A DNA stretch of 64,000 bases from Phlegmacium glaucopus (taxonomy: Eukaryota > Basidiomycota > Agaricomycetes > Agaricales > Cortinariaceae): assembly GCA_015039465.1 (NCBI GenBank), contig MU130382.1, forward strand, positions 787,824 to 851,823. The letters are read 5' to 3'. Shown here piece by piece: positions 20,740 through 33,498 of the stretch (the first letter of the stretch is position 1; each line of letters opens with the position of its first letter). The notes under the pieces were generated by a model. That model was not told the DNA's origin. It was given only the letters and a program-made list of their open reading frames with translations, and ran no database searches. A program made the translations under genes and the position numbers.

Positions 20740-21740
20740 CTTCCCTTTCCTCGAGGCTCAGCAGCGTGTCCATTTGTCAAGAAATGGAGGAAAACATTCA
20801 AACCTACCCTTATACAATGGGCATCGACAATGGAGGATCCATTTGGGACAAATTCAGTTATGGACACTGTCGTTGAGCAGATATGAACACACACCCTCCC
20901 TGATATATCGATGGATGTTACATCTGATAGTAGGGCAGCGATTATTGATGTGGTTTGTACCTTTTTTTTTTAATTATTCTCGAGTTCATTTAACTATTGA
21001 GTTCACAGGCCGGCGATGTGCTTATTGACTGGCATAGCGGAATGGGTAAAGAAGCTCTTCGAGTTGTTGTTCAAGCGTTCAAGAAATCGGGTGTATCAGC
21101 TGAGGATGTGCCATATGTGGCCACTAATTTTTTGAAGGATTTTCAATTTATATATAAAAGTCCTGATGCAACTGATGTGTGTCCTCATCAGCCATTTAGT
21201 TATTGTCTCTCATACTGATTTTCTGATAGAAAAAGGAGAAAGGAGTATTTATGAGCCCAATGATTGCTACGGTTTATGGATCACTCTTGAAGAAAACCAT
21301 TGGATCAGACATTCAATTTGGGCATTCTGTAGGGGGTCTTGCTGTAGCAACGGCAGTGGCAAGTCTCAATTACTTCACATTTTATCTTATGCATCCTATT
21401 CATTTTTTTCCCCTTGCAGACAGAGCGTGGACTTGAGCTCATCAAGTCCAGTTGACTGGGTATTGAATCCTTTGGCAACAATATTGATGAAGACAGTCTA
21501 GCATTGGGCGCAAGAAAGAAGACATCGCTGCCAGGATACATGGAGAAGTTGTGGGGCCAGAAAACCCGTGCGTGGGTCACATCAGCCAAGCGCCTCAACA
21601 ACAACAACTGGACCGCAGTTTTGGAGGAGGCGGCTGATACGGTGGATACACCAGCATTCATGGATGACGAGGATGAGGAAGGTGCTGACGGTGAAGGGAC
21701 TGAATCCTATGCTGATCCTCGTGCTATGATTGATATTTAG
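20740..21740 (+). pseudogene. Relic of an uncharacterised agaric multicopy protein
   Basis: Broken reading frames give FVKKWRKTFKPTLIQWAST, then SVMDTVVEQI, AGDVLIDWHSGMGKEALRV, GHSVGGLAVATAV and a C-terminal frame ending in SYADPRAMIDI at 21738-21740. The pieces lie in different frames, separated by an intron-like segment (about 20953-21008) and at least one stop in the 21230-21480 region. The order agrees with a family I recall as hypothetical and repeat-associated in Agaricomycetes. No function can be given. Confidence 0.6.
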
Positions 21741-21981
21741 TGTGTTGCCTGTGTATGTACTACTGTCATAGTAGCAGAAATATTATAGATTATTTTGGAA
21801 CAATAGTATTATATTTTGGACCCTACTACAAAATCTGTGTGACCTGTCTCTAGCTACTCCAGCTGTTTCCAGTTGAATTGTTGGCTCTATTTCATTACTA
21901 GAAAACTCTGATTCCAGAAAGTGATCCTGGAATCGGAGCATTATTTTTGGATCTAGCAAAAATGTTAGAGAGCTATAAATG

Positions 21982-22009
21982 CTAGAAACACTAGTACTAG
22001 TGTTTCTAG
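21982..22009. repeat. Perfect 28-bp palindrome
   Basis: CTAGAAACACTAGT is followed immediately by its exact reverse complement. A second smaller inverted repeat, GATTCCAG...CTGGAATC, lies at about 21910-21936. Both are in AT-rich non-coding sequence between the relic gene and the hAT MITE. Confidence 0.9.
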
Positions 22010-22216
22010 TTGTTTCTAGCTATATGTTATTTTCCTGATGAATGTAAATTTACTCAATATTCATTGCAGAAATGATTTGTGGCCAGTGGGAATATGGAAT
22101 TTGTATGGAATATGAGCAACATCTGGCAATGTCCTGCTCCAGGAAATGAGATAACTGAGTCTAAATACATGTTTAGTTATTCTACCAGTTTATGCTAGTG
22201 TAAACTTACCATAGAT

Positions 22217-23033
22217 TAGGGATGCCGAAGTTCAGTTCTGAACCAGTCCAAGAACCAGAACCAACCAAACTGAACCAAGTACCTGGTTCGGTTCTGGTTC
22301 TGGTTCAGCCTCAGCCATCTGGTTCTGGTTCTGGTTCTTGATTGGCCAGAAATCTGAGAACCAGTTCTGAACCGGTTCAAACCATTCTGAACCACTATAT
22401 CCCAAGGCAAACATTTAAGTAATATATTTACTTATTTGCAATTTTGCATTATTTTACAGGTTAAATAGCACAATGTACCTGTATCTGTAATGAAAATATT
22501 TATTCAAGTCACCAACACAATATATTTCCAATCAGAAGTACATCATTTTTTGGTCTGGCATAGTACATAATCAATAATATGTCTCATTTACTTTATAACT
22601 TCAGATTTTATTAATATTAATATACTCCTATTGCAAGAATCCAATTCAAAGTTGTCACTAGTTAGCAAAATGATTTAGTAGTATTTTTTTCTTTTCATGT
22701 TTACTTTTAGTGATGTCATAGTTATAACACCAATACTCCAAAATTCTGGCCTCAAATTTCAAGATATATTTATTTCTAAGAAATAAGATGTAATTTTAGA
22801 AAATAAAATTTAAAATGAGAATTTCTTGTCTAATTAGTGATATCCTAACAAAAGTCTATTTTTAACTGGTTCTTATGGTTTGAACTGGTTCTGAACCAGA
22901 ACCGAACCAAGAGAACCGGTTCTATTGGTTCAGTTCTGGTTCTGGTTCTGGTTCTGGTTTTCCTAAGTGATTCTGGTTCTGGTTCTGAGAAAATGGGTCC
23001 CGAACCGAACCGAACTGAACTTCAGCATCCCTA
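22217..23033. mobile_element. Non-autonomous hAT-type element (MITE), 817 bp
   Basis: The ends TAGGGATGCCGAAGTTCAG (22217) and its near-perfect inverse (finishing GCATCCCTA at 23033) form terminal inverted repeats. The element is flanked by perfect 8-bp duplications CCATAGAT at 22209-22216 and 23034-23041. An 8-bp duplication and TAGGG-type ends are hallmarks of hAT transposons. Subterminal regions are filled with GGTTCTGGTTCTGG-like repeats on both sides, probably transposase-binding sites. No transposase is encoded. Confidence 0.92.
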
Positions 23034-23208
23034 CCATAGATGGGGAAGATCAGAGTATTGTTGACATAAAAGTGGATCTTGAACTTAGGAATCGGATTCA
23101 TCTTTTTTTGGTAAATAGGGTTGTTCAGAGTAGACGATTTGGGCTTGATTTGAACTTGATTTGAGCTTGATTTGAATTTTCATTTGAGACACGACAGTCG
23201 GCAGCAAG

Positions 23209-24376
23209 CATCAGTAAATTCGGGGTCCGCTTACCGGCACCAGACAGCACTGGGCAGCGCCATAGTGCCATAGTAAAGGGTCCTTTATTTACAGCGCTGT
23301 CAAGCATCACGGTCACGCTATGGAATGATATATATTTACTATACAGTGCTATATAGGGTAGGGTTAATATTACTATTATTACAATATACTTTGGTCAATC
23401 TGAGGCTAGAAAGCTATGTTCACGCAAGGATAAGGAAATTTAATATGTATAAATCATATTCAACTATCTACACAGAGTCTGAGTCATATGTACTACTCTA
23501 ACTATCAATAGTAGGTTCATCATCTGCTGTTGTGTGTCGAAAACAGGCAGAGGTGGTTGGAGTGTTGAAACAGCCTGAAACGAGCCCCTCACATCCCATT
23601 TGGATGGGGAGGAGGGGCTGGGTAGTTGAGGTTGTCGAAACTGTAGCTAAAAGTAGAAAATTGTTAGTTTTAAAAAAAGCAGTAAGAAATTTGAAGAACT
23701 CACCTCAGCTGCCAGTGCTCAGCGCTTGTTGTTGTTTTGTACCTCCTGGGGCTAAGAAGCAGGTATACGATGTGTTGTTTGTGTTGCTGACAGTCATGGT
23801 AACATGCCAAAAACGGGTGGATATCAAATGTACCGAAGCGAACCTATTTCGATGGGAGGAGTTGAGAAGTGATGAAGGTGTAGTGATGAAGTTGTAGCTA
23901 CTAGCTAAGAGTGAGCATCTAGCATCATCAGTGGTAGAACCTAAGCAGTATTATTAATTAGTTAAAAAACAAAAAAAAAGGAATGAAACAGGCTCAACAC
24001 GCAACACCAGAGTGTACATGGCAGTGGTTGAGAGCAAGATAGATGAACGTGGCAACAGATGCGTGGTGACAAAGTTGGAGTGACAAAAAAAAATTCCCAA
24101 ATATGTAAGATCAACTTTGCGCACGGACTTTGTTTAGGGTTGGTTTATTTAACTTAGATAAAATCTAATGTGACATGGTGACAAAGCTATGCCAGTGTGA
24201 TAGAGTGATGACAGGTGACGACACACTGCTGGACAGTGCTGGTGTGCGTCACATGGATGCTATGAGATGCTATGGAACTATAAGTATCGTGATGTGACTA
24301 TATGATACTATGGGAAATTATAACTTTGTGTGATGTGACTATGACAAGCTATGGGAAAATCCTGAATTTGCTGATG
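23209..24376. mobile_element. Inserted element with CATCAG termini, 1168 bp
   Basis: This segment interrupts the left arm of the outer element: the uninterrupted right arm reads straight across the site. Its ends, CATCAGTAAATTC (23209) and GAATTTGCTGATG (to 24376), are inverted repeats with one mismatch. It is flanked by AG on both sides (23207-23208, 24377-24378), a 2-bp duplication. No credible transposase is encoded; the open frame at 23532-23897 does not resemble a known protein. The superfamily is uncertain. Confidence 0.8.
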
Positions 24377-24523
24377 AGCCCAAATCAACTTTGATTGTAA
24401 TTCAATTTGAACCCAAGTCCACTGCATGTGCCGTCGGACTTTTAATGCGGCTGTCTAACATAAGCACATTATGTTACTGTATATGCGTACTTTTTGATTG
24501 ATGGCCTATCGATATGAAAACAG

Positions 24524-25741
24524 TGGGGATGAACAATCCCTGTGAGTGTGACCATCAGGTCACATCCATGTGACATGGTCTGTGACAGCCCATTTCATGA
24601 GACATTGAGTTTCTGCTCACCACAACAACAAGATGATAAATATTCTGCTGTAGACACCTAAATAAAAGCATTTTACATTGCCCTATAAGAGCCATTTTTT
24701 TAATTATGTAATATTTGTTCCAAAAATGCGCAGTCCACATGCAAACACCAGCCAAATTTGAGCCTCCAAAGTGTATGGACCATATCTCATGAAGGACTTT
24801 ATGTATTGACTTAATTTTTGGGTGCTTTCCACCCAGAATTTTAAGCTGAATCGAGCTATAAGAGCAGATTTTTTAAATATGACCCCTATTAGTAAGATAC
24901 ACATGTAGAACACACAGTTTATGTACTTATATGGCATAAAATAAAAATTCTAATCTTATAGGGTTGTTAGTGGAAATATTTAGAGCAATTTTGGTCTGCA
25001 AATCTAGTCCTAGAGTGCTCTTTTTGCAGAGTTATAGCCAGACAGCACTGTTGAGTGCTGTCAGGCATTCCAAGGCATGTCTGGCATGTATGACACACAC
25101 TCTTACACCTGGTACTTCCACTACAGAGCTCATAAGAGCACTGAATCATCTATATTTTTCCATTTGCATGATGTCAGTGGTTTGCCTGATCAAATCTCTG
25201 TGCTAAACAGTGCTCTGGCTATAACTCTGCAAAAAGAGCACTCTGGGACTAGATTTGCAGACCAAAATTGCTCTAAATATTTCCACTAACAACCCTATAA
25301 GATTAGAATTTTTATTTTATGCCATATAAGTACATAAACTGTGTGTTCTACATGTGTATCTTACTAATAGGGGTCATATTTAAAAAATCTGCTCTTATAG
25401 CTCGATTCAGCTTAAAATTCTGGGTGGAAAGCACCCAAAAATTAAGTCAATACATAAAGTCCTTCATGAGATATGGTCCATACACTTTGGAGGCTCAAAT
25501 TTGGCTGGTGTTTGCATGTGACTGCGCATTTTTGGAACAAATATTACATAATTAAAAAAATGGCTCTTATAGGCCAATGTAAAATGCTTTTATTTAGGTG
25601 TCTACAGCAGAATATTTATCATCTTGTTGTTGTGGTGAGCAGAAACTCAATGTCTCATGAAATGGGCTGTCACAGACCATGTCACATGGATGTGACCTGA
25701 TGGTCACACTCATAGGGATTATTCATCCCCAAAAACAGCTA
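24524..25741. mobile_element. Foldback element, 1.2 kb
   Basis: Two arms of about 530 bp (24524-25056 and 25205-25741) are almost perfect inverted copies around a spacer of about 150 bp. The ends are TGGGGATGA and TCATCCCCA. AAAACAG flanks both sides (24517-24523, 25742-25748), a 7-bp target duplication. Mirror-image open frames in the arms simply reflect the repeat. It sits inside the outer element and is the innermost insertion on its right side. A transcript crossing it would form a long hairpin. Confidence 0.9.
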
Positions 25742-26162
25742 TCTTACCACGTGATGTTCCAAAAGGTAAATATCTTCTAACATTTAGAGTCCGGCCGCAA
25801 GCCGAAGGCAACTAACAGTAGCCTGTTATCTCGTGATCTCTACAAAACTTCAAATTCCGACCCCGACCAAGCGTGTATTTTTTTGATTGATGGCCTATCG
25901 ATGACAACAGCTGTAACATAATGCGCATATGTTAGACGGCCGCATTAAAAGTTCGACGGCACATGCAGTGGACTTGGGTTCAAACGTTCAAATCGAATTA
26001 CAATCAAAGTTGATTTGGGCTTGCTGCCGACTGCCGTGTCTCAAATGAAAATTCAAATCAAGCTCAAATCAAGTTCAAATCAAGCCCAAATCGTCTACTC
26101 TGAACAACCCTAATGTCTACAAACAATATTATATAAAGCCAAGCTGCTGCCACACATTGAGC

Positions 26163-27594
26163 ATGAATCGGCTGAGAGTGTTGACCCAGAATTTCACCAT
26201 CAAGAATCAACTCAGACTTGCACAGTCACTGAGGAGCTATCAAAATATTCGGAGGTTCAGCGTAGAACGGGAGGATTTTGGCTCATACGACGTCATCCTC
26301 CCAGCTGAACCCTTCATTTTTGGCATACATCACATACAACCTCGAGTCGTACCAGACCATATTGTGAAACCTCCTTATGCGCGTAGCAGCTCAGCCCCAC
26401 CCACAGAAAATAGCGGGAAAATTAAACTCGGAGGAGAAGTGGAATTGAAGCTTCGTGAAGCTGCGTTATTGGCAAAGAAAGTCAGAGAGTTCGCCAGCAA
26501 TCAGGTGAAGGTACGTGCATACATTCGAAGGGCTTCAAAGGGTTGAAGAATTATTGTGTAACCGAAACTGACTTCAAATACGTTTGGCCAGGTTGGAGTG
26601 ACAACGAACGTGATAGACGCTGCTATTCATGATTTTATTATCAGTCATTCGGCATACCCATCTCCTCTGCTTTATTCTGGTTTTCCTCGATCATGCTGTA
26701 CAAGGTATGTATATCGATCTCCGAAACTTGATTAAAAATGCTGAGCATTGGACACTCCAAAATATTTATTAGTGTCAATAATATTATAGCACACGGTATT
26801 CCAGACGAGTTCGTTCCTGTTAGCTTCTCGTAGAGACCACTGTTTTTTGACTTCTCGTACATGTTTTAGTCGACCACTTGAAGATGGTGATATCATCAAT
26901 GTTGATGTTACTGTTTTCCTGAACGGATACCACGGCGACACGTCGCAAACATTTCTTGTCGGAGACGTGGTGAGTGTCGGTTTAGATTCTATAGAATAAA
27001 TCAGTTTCTTAAGGTTCGTTTTGCGAAAGGACGAGGCCGGACGAGAACTTGTTCAAATAACGAATCAAGCCTTAGAGCAAGCAATTGGTGCCTGCGGACC
27101 AGGAAAACATTTTAGAGATATTGGAAAGACTATTCATAACCTATTACGGGACACAAATTATTCTGTTTCGTCGCAGTTTACTGGTCATGGAATAGGAACT
27201 GTCTTCCACTCCAAACCTTGGATTCTCCATCATCGTACGCTATCCCTAGTCGGGAGATACACCCGAAAAATCTGACATACTTACAGTAAATGATGAGCCG
27301 GGTACGATGGAACCAGGACATTGTTTTACAATTGAGGTATGATAGTGAATTTGCTATTTCCCGAGCGATATTTGACTATACGCCTGTCTAACCTTTATAG
27401 CCTGCTATTATCGAAGGGCCCAATCCTAAAGGATGGATTTTCCCAGATGGATGGACGGCATCGACAGAAGTAATTGTATACCTACTTTTTCATCTTCAGT
27501 TAATCATTGTTTTGAATAGAATTGTGCTCGAAGTGCTCAGGCTGAACATATGGTACTTATCACAGAGGCAGGCGCAGAGGTACTCACAGGATGA
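26163..27594 (+). CDS. METAP1D: Mitochondrial type I methionine aminopeptidase
   Basis: Eight exons (26163-26510, 26592-26704, 26773-26808, 26870-26969, 27030-27234, 27287-27336, 27401-27469, 27520-27594) splice in phase to 331 residues. The pita-bread metalloprotease ligands are visible: Asp in NVDVTVF, Asp in HGDTSQTF, His in TGHGIGTVF, Glu in CFTIEPAI and Glu in LITEAGAEV. The first 45 residues are rich in Arg, Ser and Gln with no acids ([14 protein letters not shown]...RRFS), a mitochondrial presequence. It removes initiator Met from organelle-translated proteins. A broken inverted copy of exons 4-8 lies at 10102-10776. A nest of transposons ends about 50 bp upstream of the ATG, which may affect its promoter. 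The in-frame codons before the ATG are not methionine. Confidence 0.93.
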
Positions 27595-28131
27595 TGATCA
27601 CCGGTTCGAATGTCGACCTCTTAAGCATGGATATTTTCCGTGATTGTACGGTCATCCTTGGAAATGGGATTTATCTGTAAACCCTTTTGCGAAAGGTTTA
27701 TAACCACACCACACCTTCCTCGAATAACGCCATATGCCAGGGAATGTGACTGCCAAGGTATTCATTTTTGTTTGTATTGTCTGTTCGTACAAGGCGTCAA
27801 CTTCGTGTATATAGAGATGTATTTTATCTATTGTTGGCAGTATCAAATAGAATCGTCGAAAGCATGTTTTTACTCTCCTGTTCAGTTGGGGCAAACTCAG
27901 TGTTCAGAGAAACCTATTGACTGGGTGCGCACTCGTGGTAAAAGCGGTTTGTTGTCGAGCTGTTTACATATACACTTGACTCATGACAGACAGCATCTTT
28001 TGTTATTTCTCAAGAGGACAGTGGCAAAGTAAGTGCGAGGGGTTTTCGTCGCCACCTAAATCTATTGTTTAGACAATACATAAAAAAGCCTTCAGATTCT
28101 TTTGGTGATCTTGGCCTCAAACATCAACACA

Positions 28132-29205
28132 ATGGCCCCTACTCTTCGTAGCAATTCTGCACAAAACTCGCCTACAGCCGCAGGAAAGACTAGCAATAAT
28201 GATTCGCCTTCAAACACGCCTCGCAAGGCTCCCCAATGTTCTAAATGCAAACGACCGAGAGCTGGTCATCCACGCTCGGGTTGTCCTTTCGTTGATTCTC
28301 CTTCGCGTGAGACGAAAGCTCAAGACAAGACTGACAATCACCTCACTGTCGCGTTGGGATCCATGACTTTGTTGTCCCCTGTGCCGATTGAACCCAAAGA
28401 AGACAAGGCGTTCATACGCAATCGCCGTCGTCTCTCTGCTCAGCCCGAACTAGTTCCAAGCGATAGCCTCCGGTCGCTTTCTACTAACTCCAGCGAGATA
28501 GTTATGCGTCTTCTCCAACCTGGAATATTTGATGATACCGATGAAGATGATAATTTAGGAGACAAAGGGAAAATCTCAAAGGTTGTGAGGTGGAAAGAAA
28601 GAATCCCCATATCTTCTACTCCAAATACGCCCTTGAAAATCAAGACTCCGGCACGCTCTCCTATGCCCGGTTCACTTTTCCCTCCCACTCCCGAATCGAG
28701 TTTTGCGTCGACTCGTACATCTGATGTTGAGGAAATCTCAGTCATTATTCGACGATCCAACATCGCTGTTGCCAACCCCCCTGTTGCTGACGATGTTTCC
28801 TCACACTCAACATCTACTGTTCAGCAACGCGCTCTACCCCTTGCGCGCTCTATGAGTGTTTTACAGCGCGAAATGTTCATGTCTGAGCTCAAGGAAGCCA
28901 AAGCCACCCTCTGCGTTTTTGACAAGACTGATATCGCTGCCATGTACGCCAAGGCCGTTGCCTGCTATAAATTTGTTTTTCAAGTGATGAACAACGACAA
29001 GAATGACTCGCAGGCCTTACTTGTTGTGGGGCAAGATGAAGAGGCCGTTTATGCCTTGCTGCGCCAGGTCGAGGCTGAAAATGAAAGGGCGAAGGCGAAA
29101 GTCAAGGAGGTACCCAGTCCCAAGCAGAGTCATAACCTTGGAATGGCTGCTGGTGGCATAGTCGTCGGCGCTGTTGGCGCTTGGGCTGGATTGGCATTCT
29201 CTTGA
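28132..29205 (+). CDS. Basidiomycete zinc-knuckle protein with C-terminal membrane anchor
   Basis: A single uninterrupted exon of 357 residues; the ATG at 28132 was chosen because upstream residues are non-conserved leader. The N-terminus is Ser/Thr/Asn-rich and followed by a knuckle-like motif CSKCKRPRAGHPRSGC (C-X2-C-X6-H-X4-C) near residue 36. The middle is a polar, Ser/Pro-rich linker with many likely phosphorylation sites. A conserved-looking helical block (MSVLQREMFMSELKEAKA; DIAAMYAKAVACYKFVFQV) precedes a C-terminal hydrophobic segment (GMAAGGIVVGAVGAWAGLAF) ending the protein, as in tail-anchored proteins. Function unknown to me. It lies between the aminopeptidase and NEDD8, same strand, and is absent from the degenerate left arm. 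Confidence 0.85.
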   Translation: MAPTLRSNSAQNSPTAAGKTSNNDSPSNTPRKAPQCSKCKRPRAGHPRSGCPFVDSPSRETKAQDKTDNHLTVALGSMTLLSPVPIEPKEDKAFIRNRRRLSAQPELVPSDSLRSLSTNSSEIVMRLLQPGIFDDTDEDDNLGDKGKISKVVRWKERIPISSTPNTPLKIKTPARSPMPGSLFPPTPESSFASTRTSDVEEISVIIRRSNIAVANPPVADDVSSHSTSTVQQRALPLARSMSVLQREMFMSELKEAKATLCVFDKTDIAAMYAKAVACYKFVFQVMNNDKNDSQALLVVGQDEEAVYALLRQVEAENERAKAKVKEVPSPKQSHNLGMAAGGIVVGAVGAWAGLAFS

Positions 29206-29667
29206 AAAGAACCAAATTACGCGAACCGTTCTCAACATCATGATAAGGGATTCTCACACATACTCAACGAACCAATGTATTCTTGGCAACCTCCCAGACC
29301 TCAACTCCTCGAACATGCTATCTCCTGTTGTAGCTCTTTATCCATAACCGTTTTCTCTTTACATCAGATTGAATTGCTATGTTCTGTTCTATTAATCGTT
29401 GGACATTGACTCTCCTGTAAATATCGCTGTTCTTTCATGACCTATCCACACATATTCCACCTAGTATTCCGGGAGAATTAATTTCAAAGGTATTACGTCA
29501 CGTGCAAGTACACGCAGTCCACATTCGTGACATTGGAATGGTCTCCGTCGTTCCGTGACCATTGTCCTACTTCAGACTCTCCGTCCCGTCGTCCCAGTCG
29601 CCCCCCAATTAACTTTTAGTAAGTGATTAATATCGCTTGAACCACTGCCACCAAATCCTATATAATC

Positions 29668-30205
29668 ATGTTGATCAAAGTCAAGGTTTGTGAAAATCTT
29701 AGCTTAATTAGCAGTGCGTGTTGCGAACTGACAAACATTATCTGATAGACACTGACCGGCAAGGAGGTGTGTTGGGTTCCTATTCAAGATCGAGGATGTT
29801 TAACACATGACCCCAAAACTCTTTGTTAGATCGAACTTGACATCGATCCAGATGACAAGGTAAAGCCTCCACCATCATTAGCCATCAGCACACTAGAATC
29901 TACACATAATCCAACCCCTACACCATCTGACTGAGATTTCCCACTCATTCTCTTCTTTTCAGATTACACGCATAAAGGAGAAAGTAGAGGAGCAATCGGG
30001 TGTGCCACCACAACAGCAGCGATTGATTTTCAGTGGTCGTCAAATGTGCGTATGGAAGCTCATCGATTCACAATCTTACGGCTCAAACAAATTTCATTAA
30101 CCTTGTACTTGTAGGGCTGACGATAAGATAGCAAAGGATTTCAATATCGTCCCTGGTTCTGTCCTGCATCTAGTGCTCGCCCTTCGTGGTGGTGGGCAAT
30201 CATAG
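29668..30205 (+). CDS. RUB1: NEDD8/Rub1 ubiquitin-like modifier
   Basis: Five small exons (29668-29685, 29749-29766, 29830-29859, 29963-30045, 30115-30205) encode 79 residues. The protein starts MLIKVKTLTGKEIELDIDP and ends [13 protein letters not shown]. Ala at the position where ubiquitin has Arg72 (LALRGG) is the NEDD8 signature. GQS after the Gly-Gly must be removed by a Yuh1/NEDP1-type protease before conjugation. NEDD8 is attached to cullins and activates SCF-type ubiquitin ligases. The inverted left arm carries a relic of the last exon. Confidence 0.96.
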
Positions 30206-30945
30206 ATCTTTAGATTAATGATTTTTGCAAGGTAGATCAAGGGTCAAGGAGAGGGGAGGGCCTTGGTTGCATTCTTCATCACTCAATACTGCGTTCGTTA
30301 CCAGTCTGCTTACAATTGCTGTGTTTTCTTTTTCTTTTTCTCCTATCTACATATTGTGTTTTTCTAAGTCAGTTTGTCGACAGTGCCGGATTTTGAAGGT
30401 AACAAATACCACGACTAATTAGTTATTGATATAAAATCATGATAGATACTCAAATTATGAAAGTCAAGGTTTGCCTGAGAAATTCAAACGACTGTTGCTG
30501 CACTGCTATCATGTTTGATGTACATCTGCATTTTGACTCATAATTAAACCAACCCCACTGTCATATGCATAAATTCATTGGTCATCTATTTTTACTATAA
30601 AAGATGGCTGTAAGAATTGGCTATAGTACACTTGGTACCTAATATTATTATACAGTGGGTTGTCTCGGGAGATACGAGAACGAAGAATACAATGAGCAAT
30701 AAAATTTGGCTGTATAATATCAGAGCCCGAATGAGCAATCAGGAAGCATAACAGAATTTGTCTTCTTGAAAGTTAGAAACCAGGGCTCATCGACTTCGTC
30801 TTGAACTCCAAGTCAGATCAGTGAAGGTTCCTGTGAAAAATGAAGGAGATAAATAAACCAAGTGACCACGGCAGGAAAAGACTTTAAATGCAAGAAAGCA
30901 TCGCGCAGGTTCGGAGACGCGTTTTGTGGGAGATATTTGTAATGT
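30206..30945. other. Intergenic, includes GatB-tail duplicate
   Basis: The region to about 30523 is the end of the right duplication arm, including the copy of the GatB 3' tail. The remainder (30524-30945) is AT-rich and holds the 3' ends of the convergent NEDD8 and poly(A) polymerase genes. No gene seen. Confidence 0.6.

Positions 30946-33498
<2,553 letters not shown>

Larger units (their letters stand above)
23118..26110. mobile_element. Outer long-TIR MITE with TA duplications, twice invaded
   Basis: GGGTTGTTCAGAGTAGACG at 23118 and its inverse ending at 26110 start inverted repeats that agree over 91 bp with one mismatch. Beyond the first inserted element they continue at 24379-24470, pairing with about 25920-26020. 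TA flanks both ends (23116-23117; 26111-26112), as expected of Tc1/mariner-like MITEs. Without its two insertions the element is about 600 bp. It contains GATTTGA-rich subterminal repeats and no gene. It ends about 50 bp upstream of the aminopeptidase ATG. Confidence 0.85.
26925..30523. repeat. Right arm of the inverted segmental duplication (intact copy)
   Basis: This arm contains aminopeptidase exons 4-8, the zinc-knuckle gene, NEDD8, and a tail (about 30490-30523) matching the inverse of the last codons and 3' flank of GatB (9339 onward). The left arm keeps only the two ends of this block. The presence of a GatB tail here shows the original order GatB then, convergent, NEDD8, zinc-knuckle gene and aminopeptidase. 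Confidence 0.88.

Noticed and set aside
24555..25700. Pair of mirror-image ORFs (66-80 codons) in the foldback element
   Set aside because: They are simply the same chance frame on both arms of the inverted repeat, with no protein signature.
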